NCBI GenBank assembly: GCA_007570905.1 | Contig: RKSI01000092.1 | Coordinates: forward strand, 1 to 11,986 | Source of the DNA: Gammaproteobacteria bacterium | Lineage (GTDB): Bacteria > Pseudomonadota > Gammaproteobacteria > Poriferisulfidales > Oxydemutatoraceae | Direction: 5' to 3' | Length of the DNA stretch: 11,986 nt | Shown here: piece by piece, positions 1-6,742 of the stretch | Layout of the letters: each line of letters starts with the position of its first letter | Position numbering within the stretch: position 1 is the first letter of the stretch | Translations under genes and position numbers: made by a program | The notes under the pieces: model-generated | What the model saw: the letters and a program-made list of their open reading frames with translations, nothing else | Databases searched by the model: none | What the model was told of the DNA's origin: nothing

Positions 1-134
1 CGGCGCATACATACTCGGCGAACACAGACCAGGCAGCGCACACGCACTCGGCGAACACAGACCAGACAGCGCAAACACACACAGCGAACGCGAATCAGAC
101 AACGCACACACACACGGCGCACACAGCAAACACA
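1..134 (+). repeat. 33-bp tandem repeat array, in frame within ccmA
   Basis: Unit A is 15-47, unit B 48-80, unit C 81-113, and a decayed unit D starts at 114. A and B match at 30 of 33 bases, B and C at 25 of 33. Positions 1-14 match the last 14 bases of a unit at 11 positions, so the array continues off the left edge. The period is a multiple of three and the array has no stops in the ccmA frame. It encodes SANTDQAAHTH, SANTDQTAQTH, TANANQTTHTH and a decayed copy. Divergence grows toward ccmA's conserved part. There are no spacers between units. Confidence 0.9.
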
Positions 135-440
135 GTGGCGGCAACAATCACGGCGCAAGACGATTTCGGCATCGCCGGCTGGCTGCACACGCCGTGCGCG
201 AAGTTGTCGCAAGGGCAGTTGCGCCGCGCCGCGCTGTCGCGGTTGCTGATAGAGCGCGCCCCGCTGTGGCTGCTGGACGAACCCGGCGTCGGCCTTGACA
301 GCGACGGCGTTGCGCGCCTCGAACGCCTGCTGGCCGCGCATCTGGCAAACGGCGGCGCCGCGCTGGTCGCCACGCACGCAACGCTGTCTCCGCCCGGCCA
401 CCCCGCCGCGCACAGGATACGCCTGGGCGAAGATGTTTAA
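3..440 (+). CDS. ccmA: CcmA, heme exporter ABC ATPase (3' part, start outside window)
   Basis: ATPase subunit of the CcmABCD complex, which uses ATP to release heme-loaded CcmE in cytochrome c maturation. The frame is open from position 3 and gives 145 residues. Visible ABC elements are the signature LSQGQ (about 207-221), Walker B LWLLDEP, a D-loop GLDSDG and the H-loop histidine in VATH. Walker A and the Q-loop are absent and must lie to the left, so a GTG at 135 is not the real start. The segment GIAGWLHTPCAKLSQGQ matches the CcmA region just before the signature. Upstream of it, where CcmA should have its helical subdomain, the same frame encodes Thr/Ala/His/Asn-rich 11-residue repeats. 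The family usually reads DEPFTALD after Walker B; here it is DEPGVGLD. The catalytic Glu and His are kept, so the protein may still be active. Identity is sure from the signature-to-H-loop block and from ccmB following; the effect of the repeats is unknown. Confidence 0.88.
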   Translation, partial: AHTYSANTDQAAHTHSANTDQTAQTHTANANQTTHTHTAHTANTVAATITAQDDFGIAGWLHTPCAKLSQGQLRRAALSRLLIERAPLWLLDEPGVGLDSDGVARLERLLAAHLANGGAALVATHATLSPPGHPAAHRIRLGEDV

Positions 441-507
441 CGCACCCGCCACGCCGCCCGTCCTCCGCGCCGCGCACCACCCGCGCCCGTACGAAGATGT
501 TTAACGC
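388..507 (+). repeat. 64-bp diverged tandem duplication at the ccmA/ccmB junction
   Basis: Bases 388-443 match 452-507 at a constant offset of 64, with about 43 of 56 identical. The last 16 bases of each copy (428-443 and 492-507) are identical, and so are 404-413 and 468-477. The first copy carries the end of ccmA (GEDV then TAA). The second carries a pseudo-end in another frame (YEDV then TAA at 502-504) plus the ATG of ccmB. Before duplication, ccmA and ccmB probably overlapped at ATGTTTAA. Bases 441-496 now form a non-coding spacer made of the old ccmA tail. Confidence 0.85.
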
Positions 508-1165
508 CTTCGCCTCCCTGCTGCGCCGCGACCTGTCGGCGGCGTTGCACATTCAGTCCAACTGGCTGATGCCGGTCGCGTTTTTCACGATCATCATCAG
601 TTTGTTTCCGCTCGGCGTGGATGCAAACCCGGCGCTGATGCAGCGGTTTGCGCCCGGCGTTATCTGGGTCGCGGCGCTGCTGGCGGGGCTGCTGTCGCTT
701 GAGCGCGCGTTCAAGGACGACTTTGACAACGGCTCGCTGGAACAATGGCTGATTACGCCGCACGGTGTTTATCCGTTCGCGCTGGCGCGCATCGTCGCGC
801 ACTGGTGCATCACCGGCCTGCCGTTCACGCTGCTGGCGCCGTTTTACGGTTACCTGCTGGGCCTGCCGGCACACAGCCTGGCGGCGGCGGTTTTCAGCCT
901 CGCGCTCGGCACGCCGGTGCTCAGCGCGCTGGGCGCGGTCGGCGCGGCGCTCACCGGCTGTCTGCGCGGCGGCGAGATGCTGATGGCGCTGCTGGTGCTG
1001 CCGTTTTATGTGCCGCTGCTGGTGTTCGGCGCCAACGCGATGGACATGGCCGCCGCCGGCCTGCCGGCGGGCGCCGCGCTTGCAATTTTGGGCGCGCTAT
1101 TTATAGTGGCGTTGCTCCTTGCGCCGCTCGCCGTCGCCGCCGCGCTGAAGGTCATGCTCGACTGA
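497..1165 (+). CDS. ccmB: CcmB, heme exporter membrane subunit
   Basis: Membrane subunit of the CcmAB transporter, acting with CcmC and CcmD to free holo-CcmE. It has 222 residues, like the E. coli protein (about 220), and about six hydrophobic segments. The block around residues 54-85 (GVIWVAALLAGLLSLER, then a FDNGSLEQWL segment) is typical CcmB. The ATG at 497 gives the normal N-terminus (MFNAFASLLRRDL) and sits in the second copy of the 64-bp duplication. No strong Shine-Dalgarno site precedes it. The 56-nt gap from ccmA contrasts with the overlaps in the rest of the cluster, so coupling to ccmA may be weakened. The stop lies 1 nt before ccmC. Confidence 0.96.
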   Translation: MFNAFASLLRRDLSAALHIQSNWLMPVAFFTIIISLFPLGVDANPALMQRFAPGVIWVAALLAGLLSLERAFKDDFDNGSLEQWLITPHGVYPFALARIVAHWCITGLPFTLLAPFYGYLLGLPAHSLAAAVFSLALGTPVLSALGAVGAALTGCLRGGEMLMALLVLPFYVPLLVFGANAMDMAAAGLPAGAALAILGALFIVALLLAPLAVAAALKVMLD

Positions 1166-1166
1166 C

Positions 1167-1907
1167 ATGTTAGACGCCACCAAACGCTACGCCTCGCTGC
1201 CGTCCTTTTACCGCCTGTGCGGGCGGCTGTTTGCGTGGCTGCTGCCGGCCACCGTCGCGCTGTTCGCGGCGGGCCTGGTGTGGGGGCTGTACCTCGCGCC
1301 CGCCGACTACAAGCAGGGCGAGGCATACCGCATCATGTTCATTCACGTGCCGTCGGCGTGGATGTCGCTGCTGGTTTATATGGTGATGGCGGCGGCGGGC
1401 GCGGTGGCGCTGGTGTGGCGCGTGAAACTGGCCGAGTTGATACACATTGAATGCGCGCCGGTCGGCGCGTCGTTCACGGCGCTGACGCTGGCGACCGGCA
1501 TGTTGTGGGGCAAGCCGATGTGGGGCGCTTTCTGGGTGTGGGACGCGCGCCTGACATCGGAATTGATATTGCTGTTTCTGTATCTCGGCGTCATCGCTCT
1601 GTATGCGGCGATTCCCGACCGCCGCAAGGCGGCGCGGGCGACGGCGGTGCTGGCGATAGTCGGCGTCGTCAACATTCCGGTTATTCATTATTCGGTCATC
1701 TGGTGGAACACGCTGCACCAGGGGCCGACGGTCACCCGCCTCGACGCGCCGGCGGCGCACATCAGCATACTGGCGCCGCTGCTGTTCATGGCGGTTGTGT
1801 TCAAGTTGTATTTCATCACCGTGCTGCTGGCGCGGCTGCGCGGCTCCATCGCCGAGCAGTGCCGCGCGCAGCAATGGTTCCGCGACGAGGCCGCAGGCCG
1901 TGCCTGA
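1167..1907 (+). CDS. ccmC: CcmC, heme-handling protein of cytochrome c maturation
   Basis: Inner-membrane protein of the heme-handling (WWD) family that presents heme to CcmE at the periplasmic face. It has 246 residues and six likely membrane segments. The two axial heme histidines known from E. coli fall at the same numbers here: His60 (FIHVPSAWMS) and His184 (WWNTLHQ). The tryptophan-rich WWD region is at about 112-137 and reads WGAFWVWDARLTSEL, with Phe where WGTWWVWD proteins have Trp. The ATG at 1167 follows the ccmB stop by 1 nt; a GAAGG stretch about 15 nt upstream could serve as a distant ribosome site. The 3' end overlaps ccmD by 8 nt. Confidence 0.97.
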   Translation: MLDATKRYASLPSFYRLCGRLFAWLLPATVALFAAGLVWGLYLAPADYKQGEAYRIMFIHVPSAWMSLLVYMVMAAAGAVALVWRVKLAELIHIECAPVGASFTALTLATGMLWGKPMWGAFWVWDARLTSELILLFLYLGVIALYAAIPDRRKAARATAVLAIVGVVNIPVIHYSVIWWNTLHQGPTVTRLDAPAAHISILAPLLFMAVVFKLYFITVLLARLRGSIAEQCRAQQWFRDEAAGRA

Positions 1908-2061
1908 CTTGCTCGACTGGCTTGCGATGGGCGGCTACGCATGGTTTGTGTGGCCGTCGTATCTGATTGGCCTCGCGGTGCTGGCCGCCAACCTGTGCCT
2001 GCCGGTGATGCGCCACCGCCGCCTGCTGCGGCGCGGCGCCGCAGAAGAGGGCGGGCGATGA
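1900..2061 (+). CDS. ccmD: CcmD, small membrane subunit of the heme exporter
   Basis: Small protein that stabilises CcmABC with CcmE and is needed to release holo-CcmE. The GTG at 1900 gives 53 residues. Early LAMGGYAWFVWPSYLI is the CcmD hallmark (MGGYA, aromatic, VW.SY). It is followed by one membrane segment (about 16-36) and an Arg-rich cytoplasmic tail (RHRRLLRRG). The frame is open further upstream inside ccmC, but the GTG start gives the right N-terminus and the expected size. It overlaps ccmC by 8 nt, and its stop overlaps the ccmE start by 4 nt (ATGA). Confidence 0.93.
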   Translation: MPDLLDWLAMGGYAWFVWPSYLIGLAVLAANLCLPVMRHRRLLRRGAAEEGGR

Positions 2062-2510
2062 CGCCGCGGCGCAAACAACGTCTGGCGTTTGTCGTCATTC
2101 TGCTGGCCGGCTTCGCCGCCGCCGCCGCGCTGGTGCTCTACTCGTTTGAAAAGAACCTGCTGTATTTCTACACGCCGACGCAGATTGCGGAGCAGGCGCC
2201 GCCCGCCGGCAGAACCTTCAACCTCGGCGGCATGGTCGTGCCCGGCAGCGTGCGCCGCGGCGAGCGCGTGCAGTTTGAACTCACCGACAATCATTCAACA
2301 ACCCGCGTGGTTTATCGCGGCCTGCTGCCCGACCTGTTCGGCGACGGCCAGGGCGCCGTCGCCACCGGGCGGCTGCGCGAGGACGGCGTGTTCGCCGCCG
2401 ACACGGTGCTTGCCAAGCACGACGAGAATTACATGCCGCCCGGCCTCGCCGAATCCCTCGGCCAAAAGCCGGTCGGCATCGCCAAACCTGCGGACGGCTA
2501 CGCGCAGTGA
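2058..2510 (+). CDS. ccmE: CcmE, periplasmic heme chaperone
   Basis: Heme chaperone that binds heme covalently and carries it from CcmC to CcmF. It has 150 residues. An N-terminal signal anchor at about 8-28 follows a basic MTPRRKQR start. A beta-barrel (OB-fold) domain follows, with FNLGGMVVPGSV at about 54-65. The heme attachment motif is LAKHDENYMPP, giving His121 as the covalent ligand and Tyr125 as the axial one. The C-terminal tail is flexible. The ATG at 2058 overlaps the ccmD stop. The frame runs about 39 codons further upstream through ccmD, but that translation lacks family features. The stop overlaps the GTG of ccmF. Confidence 0.97.
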   Translation: MTPRRKQRLAFVVILLAGFAAAAALVLYSFEKNLLYFYTPTQIAEQAPPAGRTFNLGGMVVPGSVRRGERVQFELTDNHSTTRVVYRGLLPDLFGDGQGAVATGRLREDGVFAADTVLAKHDENYMPPGLAESLGQKPVGIAKPADGYAQ

Positions 2511-4495
2511 TAGTGGAACTCGGCCATTTCGCGCTGGTGCTGGCGTTTGTCGTCGCCGCGGTGCAGGGCACGCTGCCGCTCGCCGGCGCGCATTACGGCG
2601 TCGCGCCGCTGTACCGGCTGGCGCTGCCGGCGGCGCGCCTGCAGTTTCTGCTGCTGGTGCTGTCGTACGCCGCGCTCAGCGCCGCGTTTCTGCAAGACGA
2701 CTTCTCGGTGCGCTACATCGCCCAGCATTCCAGCGCCGCGCTGCCGACCTATTACAAACTGGCCGCGGTGTGGGGCGCGCACGAAGGCTCGCTGCTGCTG
2801 TGGATACTGATACTCGGCGCGTGGACTTTCGCGGTTACGCTGTTTAACCGCGGCCTCACCGAGGTGTTCCTGGCGCGGGTGCTGGCGGTGATGGGGCTGG
2901 TGGCGGCGGGCTTCATGCTGTTCACGCTGGCCACATCCAACCCGTTTGAGCGGCTGTTTCCCGCCGCCGCCGCCGGGCGCGACCTGAACCCGCTGCTGCA
3001 AGACCCGGGCCTGACGATACATCCGCCGATGTTGTACATGGGTTATGTCGGCTTCTCGGTGGCGTTCGCGTTCGCGGTGTCGGCGCTGCTCGACGGGCGC
3101 CTCGACGGGCGCTGGGCGCGCTGGTCAAGGCCGTGGGTGCTGGCGGCGTGGGTGTTTCTGACCATCGGCATCACGCTCGGCAGTTGGTGGGCCTACCATG
3201 AACTGGGCTGGGGCGGCTGGTGGTTCTGGGACCCGGTCGAGAATGCGTCGTTCATGCCGTGGCTGGTCGGCACCGCGCTGCTGCATTCGCTGGCGGTAAC
3301 CGAGAAGCGCAACGCCTTCAAGGGCTGGACCGTGCTGCTGGCGATACTGGCGTTTTCGCTGAGCCTGCTCGGCACCTTTCTGGTGCGCTCCGGCGTGCTG
3401 GTGTCGGTGCACGCCTTCGCGTCCGACCCGGAGCGCGGCGTCTTCATATTGCTGTTTCTGGTCGTCGCCGTCGGCGGTTCGCTGGCGCTGTATGCGTGGC
3501 GCGCGCCGCGCATCCGCAGCACCGGCGTGTTTGACTTTCTGTCGCGCGAGAACCTGCTGCTGATTAACAATGTGATTCTGCTGGTTACGATGTTCACGAT
3601 ATTAATCGGCACGCTGTATCCGCTGGCGCTTGACGCGCTCGGCCTTGACAAGATTTCGGTCGGCGCGCCGTATTTCTCGGCGGTGTTCGTGCCGCTGATG
3701 CTGCTGGCGGCGCTGGCGGCGGGCGTCGGCCCGGCGGTGCAGTGGAAGCGTTCATCGCCGCACCCGCTGTTGCGGCGGCTGCGCGCGCCGCTGGCTGTGG
3801 CGCTTGTCGCCGCGCTGGTGCTGGCGGCGGTGTTCGGCGACGGCGTCTCGCCCGGCGTTTTCATCGGCGCCGCCGCCGGTTCGTGGGTGCTGCTGACAAC
3901 CGCGCTGAACCTCGGGCGGCGGCTGCGCCGCGACGGGCCGCGCGGCGGGCTGCGCTCGTTGCCGCTGTCGTTTTACGGCATGAGCACCGCCCATCTCGGC
4001 CTCGCGCTGTTCATCTTCGGCGTTACATTCAGCAGCGCGTACAGCGAGGAGAAGATGGTGCATCTGCAAGACGGGCAGTCGGTGGAACTGGCCGGTTACA
4101 AGTTTGTGTTTGAGGGCGTGGCCGACAGGGAAGGCCCCAATTACATGTCCAAGGAAGGGCGCGTCGGCGTGTTTCGCGGCGGCGAGCCGGTCGCGGTGCT
4201 GCACCCGGAAAGGCGCACCTACCGCGTGCAGAGCGACGCGATGACCGAGGCCGCGGTGGATGCGTCGCCGCTGCGCGATTTGTATGTGGCGATGGGCGAG
4301 GAAGTGGAAGGCGGGCGCCGCGAGGTGCGCGTTTATTACAAGCCGCTGATACGCTGGATTTGGCTCGGCGCGATGCTGATGGCGCTGGGCGGCGTGCTGT
4401 CGGCGTCGGATGCGCGATACCGCGTCGCGCGCCGCGCTGTGCGCGCGGACAGCGCACGCGCGGACGGCAGTGCGCGCGCGGGCGGCGCGGCATGA
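2507..4495 (+). CDS. ccmF: CcmF, cytochrome c heme lyase subunit
   Basis: Core of the heme lyase; it takes heme from CcmE and joins it to apocytochrome c with CcmH and CcmI. It has 662 residues, normal for the family, and many membrane segments. The start is GTG at 2507, giving the usual CcmF N-terminus MIVELGHFALVLA. The WWD domain is at about 235-253 (WGGWWFWDPVENASFMPWL). Likely heme-ligand histidines are His172 (TIHPPMLYMG), His260, His302 (VSVHAF) and His496 (STAHLG). E. coli has them at nearly the same numbers. A periplasmic domain lies at about 510-615, then a final membrane helix and an Arg/Ala-rich tail. It overlaps ccmE by 4 nt (GTGA) and ccmG by 4 nt (ATGA). Confidence 0.97.
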   Translation: MIVELGHFALVLAFVVAAVQGTLPLAGAHYGVAPLYRLALPAARLQFLLLVLSYAALSAAFLQDDFSVRYIAQHSSAALPTYYKLAAVWGAHEGSLLLWILILGAWTFAVTLFNRGLTEVFLARVLAVMGLVAAGFMLFTLATSNPFERLFPAAAAGRDLNPLLQDPGLTIHPPMLYMGYVGFSVAFAFAVSALLDGRLDGRWARWSRPWVLAAWVFLTIGITLGSWWAYHELGWGGWWFWDPVENASFMPWLVGTALLHSLAVTEKRNAFKGWTVLLAILAFSLSLLGTFLVRSGVLVSVHAFASDPERGVFILLFLVVAVGGSLALYAWRAPRIRSTGVFDFLSRENLLLINNVILLVTMFTILIGTLYPLALDALGLDKISVGAPYFSAVFVPLMLLAALAAGVGPAVQWKRSSPHPLLRRLRAPLAVALVAALVLAAVFGDGVSPGVFIGAAAGSWVLLTTALNLGRRLRRDGPRGGLRSLPLSFYGMSTAHLGLALFIFGVTFSSAYSEEKMVHLQDGQSVELAGYKFVFEGVADREGPNYMSKEGRVGVFRGGEPVAVLHPERRTYRVQSDAMTEAAVDASPLRDLYVAMGEEVEGGRREVRVYYKPLIRWIWLGAMLMALGGVLSASDARYRVARRAVRADSARADGSARAGGAA

Positions 4496-5025
4496 ACCGC
4501 TACAACTGGATAGTCGTCGTCTTCGTGCTGCTGGTCGCGCTGCTGGCGGCGGGGCTGCGGCTGGACCCGACGCGCGTGCCGTCGCCGCTGGTCGGCAAGC
4601 CGATGCCGCCGTTCAGCGCCGCCACCGTGCATGCGCCGCAGCGCGTTGTCGGCGACGGGCAGTTGCCGGGGCCTGCGCTGGTCAATGTCTGGGCCAGTTG
4701 GTGCGCGGCCTGCCATCATGAACACCCGGTGCTGCTGGCGCTTGCCAACGACTTGCGCGTGCCGATTTACGGCATGAACTACAAGGACAGGCGCGAGGAC
4801 GCCGTCGCCTGGCTTGGGCGGCTGGGCGACCCGTACATCTTCAGCGTGTTTGACGGCGACGGGCGCATCGGGCTGGACTGGGGCGTTTATGGCGTGCCCG
4901 AGACCTTTGTGATAGACGCCGACGGCGTTATCCGCTACAAGCACATCGGGCCGCTGGACGATGACGATGTGGAGCAGGTGCTGCTGCCGCTGCTGGCGGA
5001 TTTGGGCGCCGGGCGAGCGCGATGA
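4492..5025 (+). CDS. ccmG: CcmG/DsbE, membrane-anchored thiol-disulfide oxidoreductase
   Basis: Periplasmic thioredoxin-like protein that reduces the CcmH and apocytochrome c thiols, drawing electrons from DsbD/CcdA. It has 177 residues. A signal anchor lies at about 5-22. The active site is WASWCAACHHEHP, with Cys71 and Cys74. The cis-proline loop is GVYGVPETFVID at about 131-142, with the acidic residue typical of CcmG after the proline. The pair between the cysteines is Ala-Ala rather than Pro-Thr as in E. coli DsbE. The ATG at 4492 overlaps the ccmF stop. The 3' end overlaps ccmH by 4 nt (ATGA). The frame is open upstream inside ccmF, but that part is Arg-rich and not CcmG-like. Confidence 0.96.
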   Translation: MNRYNWIVVVFVLLVALLAAGLRLDPTRVPSPLVGKPMPPFSAATVHAPQRVVGDGQLPGPALVNVWASWCAACHHEHPVLLALANDLRVPIYGMNYKDRREDAVAWLGRLGDPYIFSVFDGDGRIGLDWGVYGVPETFVIDADGVIRYKHIGPLDDDDVEQVLLPLLADLGAGRAR

Positions 5026-5417
5026 CGGCGGCGCTTTTTCATGCGGTGTTTTTGTCGCTGGCGGTGGCCGGCGCCGAGCCGTTTGCGTCGGCGGAGCAGG
5101 AGCGGCGTTATTACGAGTTGCTGAAAGAGTTGCGCTGCCTGGTGTGTCAGAACCAGTCGTTGTCGGATTCCGCCGCCGGACTCGCCGGCGATTTGCGCGA
5201 CGAAGTGCGGGCGATGGTCGCCGACGGCAAGAGCGACCGCGAGATTGTGGATTTCATGACCGCGCGCTACGGCGACTTCGTCCTTTTCAGGCCGCGTTTC
5301 AGGCCGGCGACCTGGATTTTGTGGCTGGCGCCGGCGGCGCTGCTGGCGGGCGGGCTGTTCTGGCTGTTCCGCTGGCAGGTCGTGCACCGGCGGCGTTCGG
5401 ACAGCGAGCCGGAGTAG
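5022..5417 (+). CDS. ccmH: CcmH, heme lyase thiol-reducing subunit
   Basis: Membrane-anchored periplasmic protein that handles apocytochrome c thiols in the heme lyase. It has 131 residues, matching the short CcmH (CcmL type) without a TPR domain. It has a signal peptide at about 1-18 (cleavage likely after AGA), the motif LRCLVCQNQSL with Cys39 and Cys42, a three-helix region with IVDFMTARYGDFVLFRP, then a membrane helix at about 98-117 and a short basic tail. The TPR part is a separate gene, ccmI, 6 nt downstream. The start overlaps the ccmG stop by 4 nt. Confidence 0.96.
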   Translation: MTAALFHAVFLSLAVAGAEPFASAEQERRYYELLKELRCLVCQNQSLSDSAAGLAGDLRDEVRAMVADGKSDREIVDFMTARYGDFVLFRPRFRPATWILWLAPAALLAGGLFWLFRWQVVHRRRSDSEPE

Positions 5418-5423
5418 GGCGCG

Positions 5424-6740
5424 GTGCTGCTGACGCTGTTCTGGAGCGGCGTTGCGCTGCTGTGGGCGATTGCGCTGCTGTGGCTGGCGTGGCCGCTGCT
5501 GGCGCGCGCCCGCGCCGCGCGCGACGCCGGCGACAGGGACGACGCCGGCGCGAGCGTGCTGTCGGCGCAACTGGATGAATTGCGCCGCGATGTGGAAAGC
5601 GGCTTGCTGGATCCGTCCGCATTTGAAAGCGTGCGCCGCGATCTGGAGAGCGCCAATGAGGATGGCGGCGGCGGCAGTGGCGGCGCAAGTGAGCACGGCG
5701 CGGGCGGAAGCAGTGCCGGTGGTGATGTTGGCGGAAGCAGCGACGGCGATGCGGGCAGCGTTGGCAAAGACAGCGCCGCAGCGGATTGGCGCTGGCGGCG
5801 CGCGGGTGCGGCGTTGTTGTCGCTGTTTGTCGTCGGCGCGAGCGGCGGCTTGTATCTGCTGTGGTCAAGCGGCTACCAGCAGGCGGTCGTCGGGGCGCCG
5901 CCGCAGCAGCAATTTGAGCAGATGGTGGAGCGCCTCGCGGGCGAACTCGGCGACGCGCCGGAAGACGCCGCCGGCTGGGTGTTGCTGGCGGAGTCGAGCA
6001 AGATGCTCGGCGAATACGCGCAGGCGGCGAACGCCTACCGCGAGGCGGCGAAGCACATTGAACTGGAAGACTGGCTGAAGGTGGATTACGCCGAGGCGCT
6101 GTTCCTCGACGCCGGCGGGCGTTTCAGCGCCGACACGGTGGCGCTGCTGGAGCAGGCGCTGGTAACCGACCCGGACAATGAAAAGGGCCTGTGGCTGCTC
6201 GGCATGGCCAACTTCCAGGCCGAGAACTACTCCGGCGCGATTCGCCACTGGAGCCGCCTGCAAGGCGGCATTGAAGACAACGACGGCATGCGCGACGCCA
6301 TCGGCGAACAAATCGCCGCGGCGCGCAGCCGGATGGAAGGCGGCGCTGATGGCGCGCCCGCCGGCGACGCCCGGCCCGCGCCGGACGAAGACGGTCGCCG
6401 CATCGCGGTGCTGGTTTCCATCGCGCCCGAACTGCTGGAGCGCGCCGCGCCCGGCGACACGGTGTTTGTCTATGCCAAAGCCGCTTCGGGGCCGCCGATG
6501 CCGCTGGCCATCCGGCGTTTTCGCGCCGCCGACCTGCCGCTTGAGGCGTACCTCGGCAAAGAGCATTCCATGACGCCGGCGATGACGCTGGACGACTTCG
6601 ATTCGTTGCGCGTGATTGCGCGCGTGTCAAAGTCGGGGCAGGCGGCGGCGCAGGCCGGCGACTTCACCGGCGAGAGTCTGCTCGGGCCGGGCGCCGGCGA
6701 CGCCGTCGAGGTGCACATCGGCGATGTCGTCGGGGAGTAG
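5424..6740 (+). CDS. ccmI: CcmI, TPR apocytochrome c chaperone of the heme lyase
   Basis: Chaperone that binds the C-terminal helix of apocytochrome c and delivers it to CcmF/CcmH. It has 438 residues and a GTG start. Membrane helices at about 4-27 and 126-146 enclose a cytoplasmic segment. That segment begins with the conserved block SAQLDELRRDVESGLLD (about 47-63) and ends in a Gly/Ser/Asp-rich stretch at 78-121. TPR-like helices span about 160-300 (WVLLAESSKMLGEYAQAANAY). A second linker, 305-324, leads to the CcmI/CcmH C-terminal domain at 326-438, which contains SGPPMPLAIRRF and VIARVSKSGQA motifs. It starts 6 nt after ccmH and stops 2 nt before the Lol permease. It is usually named ccmI, but ccmH in species where ccmH and ccmI are fused. 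Confidence 0.93.
   Translation: MLLTLFWSGVALLWAIALLWLAWPLLARARAARDAGDRDDAGASVLSAQLDELRRDVESGLLDPSAFESVRRDLESANEDGGGGSGGASEHGAGGSSAGGDVGGSSDGDAGSVGKDSAAADWRWRRAGAALLSLFVVGASGGLYLLWSSGYQQAVVGAPPQQQFEQMVERLAGELGDAPEDAAGWVLLAESSKMLGEYAQAANAYREAAKHIELEDWLKVDYAEALFLDAGGRFSADTVALLEQALVTDPDNEKGLWLLGMANFQAENYSGAIRHWSRLQGGIEDNDGMRDAIGEQIAAARSRMEGGADGAPAGDARPAPDEDGRRIAVLVSIAPELLERAAPGDTVFVYAKAASGPPMPLAIRRFRAADLPLEAYLGKEHSMTPAMTLDDFDSLRVIARVSKSGQAAAQAGDFTGESLLGPGAGDAVEVHIGDVVGE
5655..5786 (+). other. Gly/Ser/Asp low-complexity linker in CcmI
   Basis: Residues 78-121 of CcmI are nearly all Gly, Ser, Ala and Asp, with short motifs GGSSAGGDV and GGSSDGDAG. The 10-base GCGGAAGCAG occurs at 5704-5713 and again at 5731-5740, 27 bases apart (nine codons). 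This suggests growth by in-frame slippage. The stretch sits between the conserved cytoplasmic loop and the second membrane helix. Confidence 0.75.
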
Positions 6741-6742
6741 TC

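Noticed and set aside
1..134. Possible CRISPR array
   Set aside because: Units are contiguous with no spacers, divergence is gradual, and the array is in frame with ccmA.
135..440. Complete short gene starting at GTG 135
   Set aside because: It would be an ABC ATPase without Walker A or Q-loop; the frame is open to the left edge, so it is the end of a longer gene.
295..504. Small gene between ccmA and ccmB
   Set aside because: It is an alternative frame of ccmA that ends in the duplicated ccmA tail (YEDV); explained by the 64-bp duplication.
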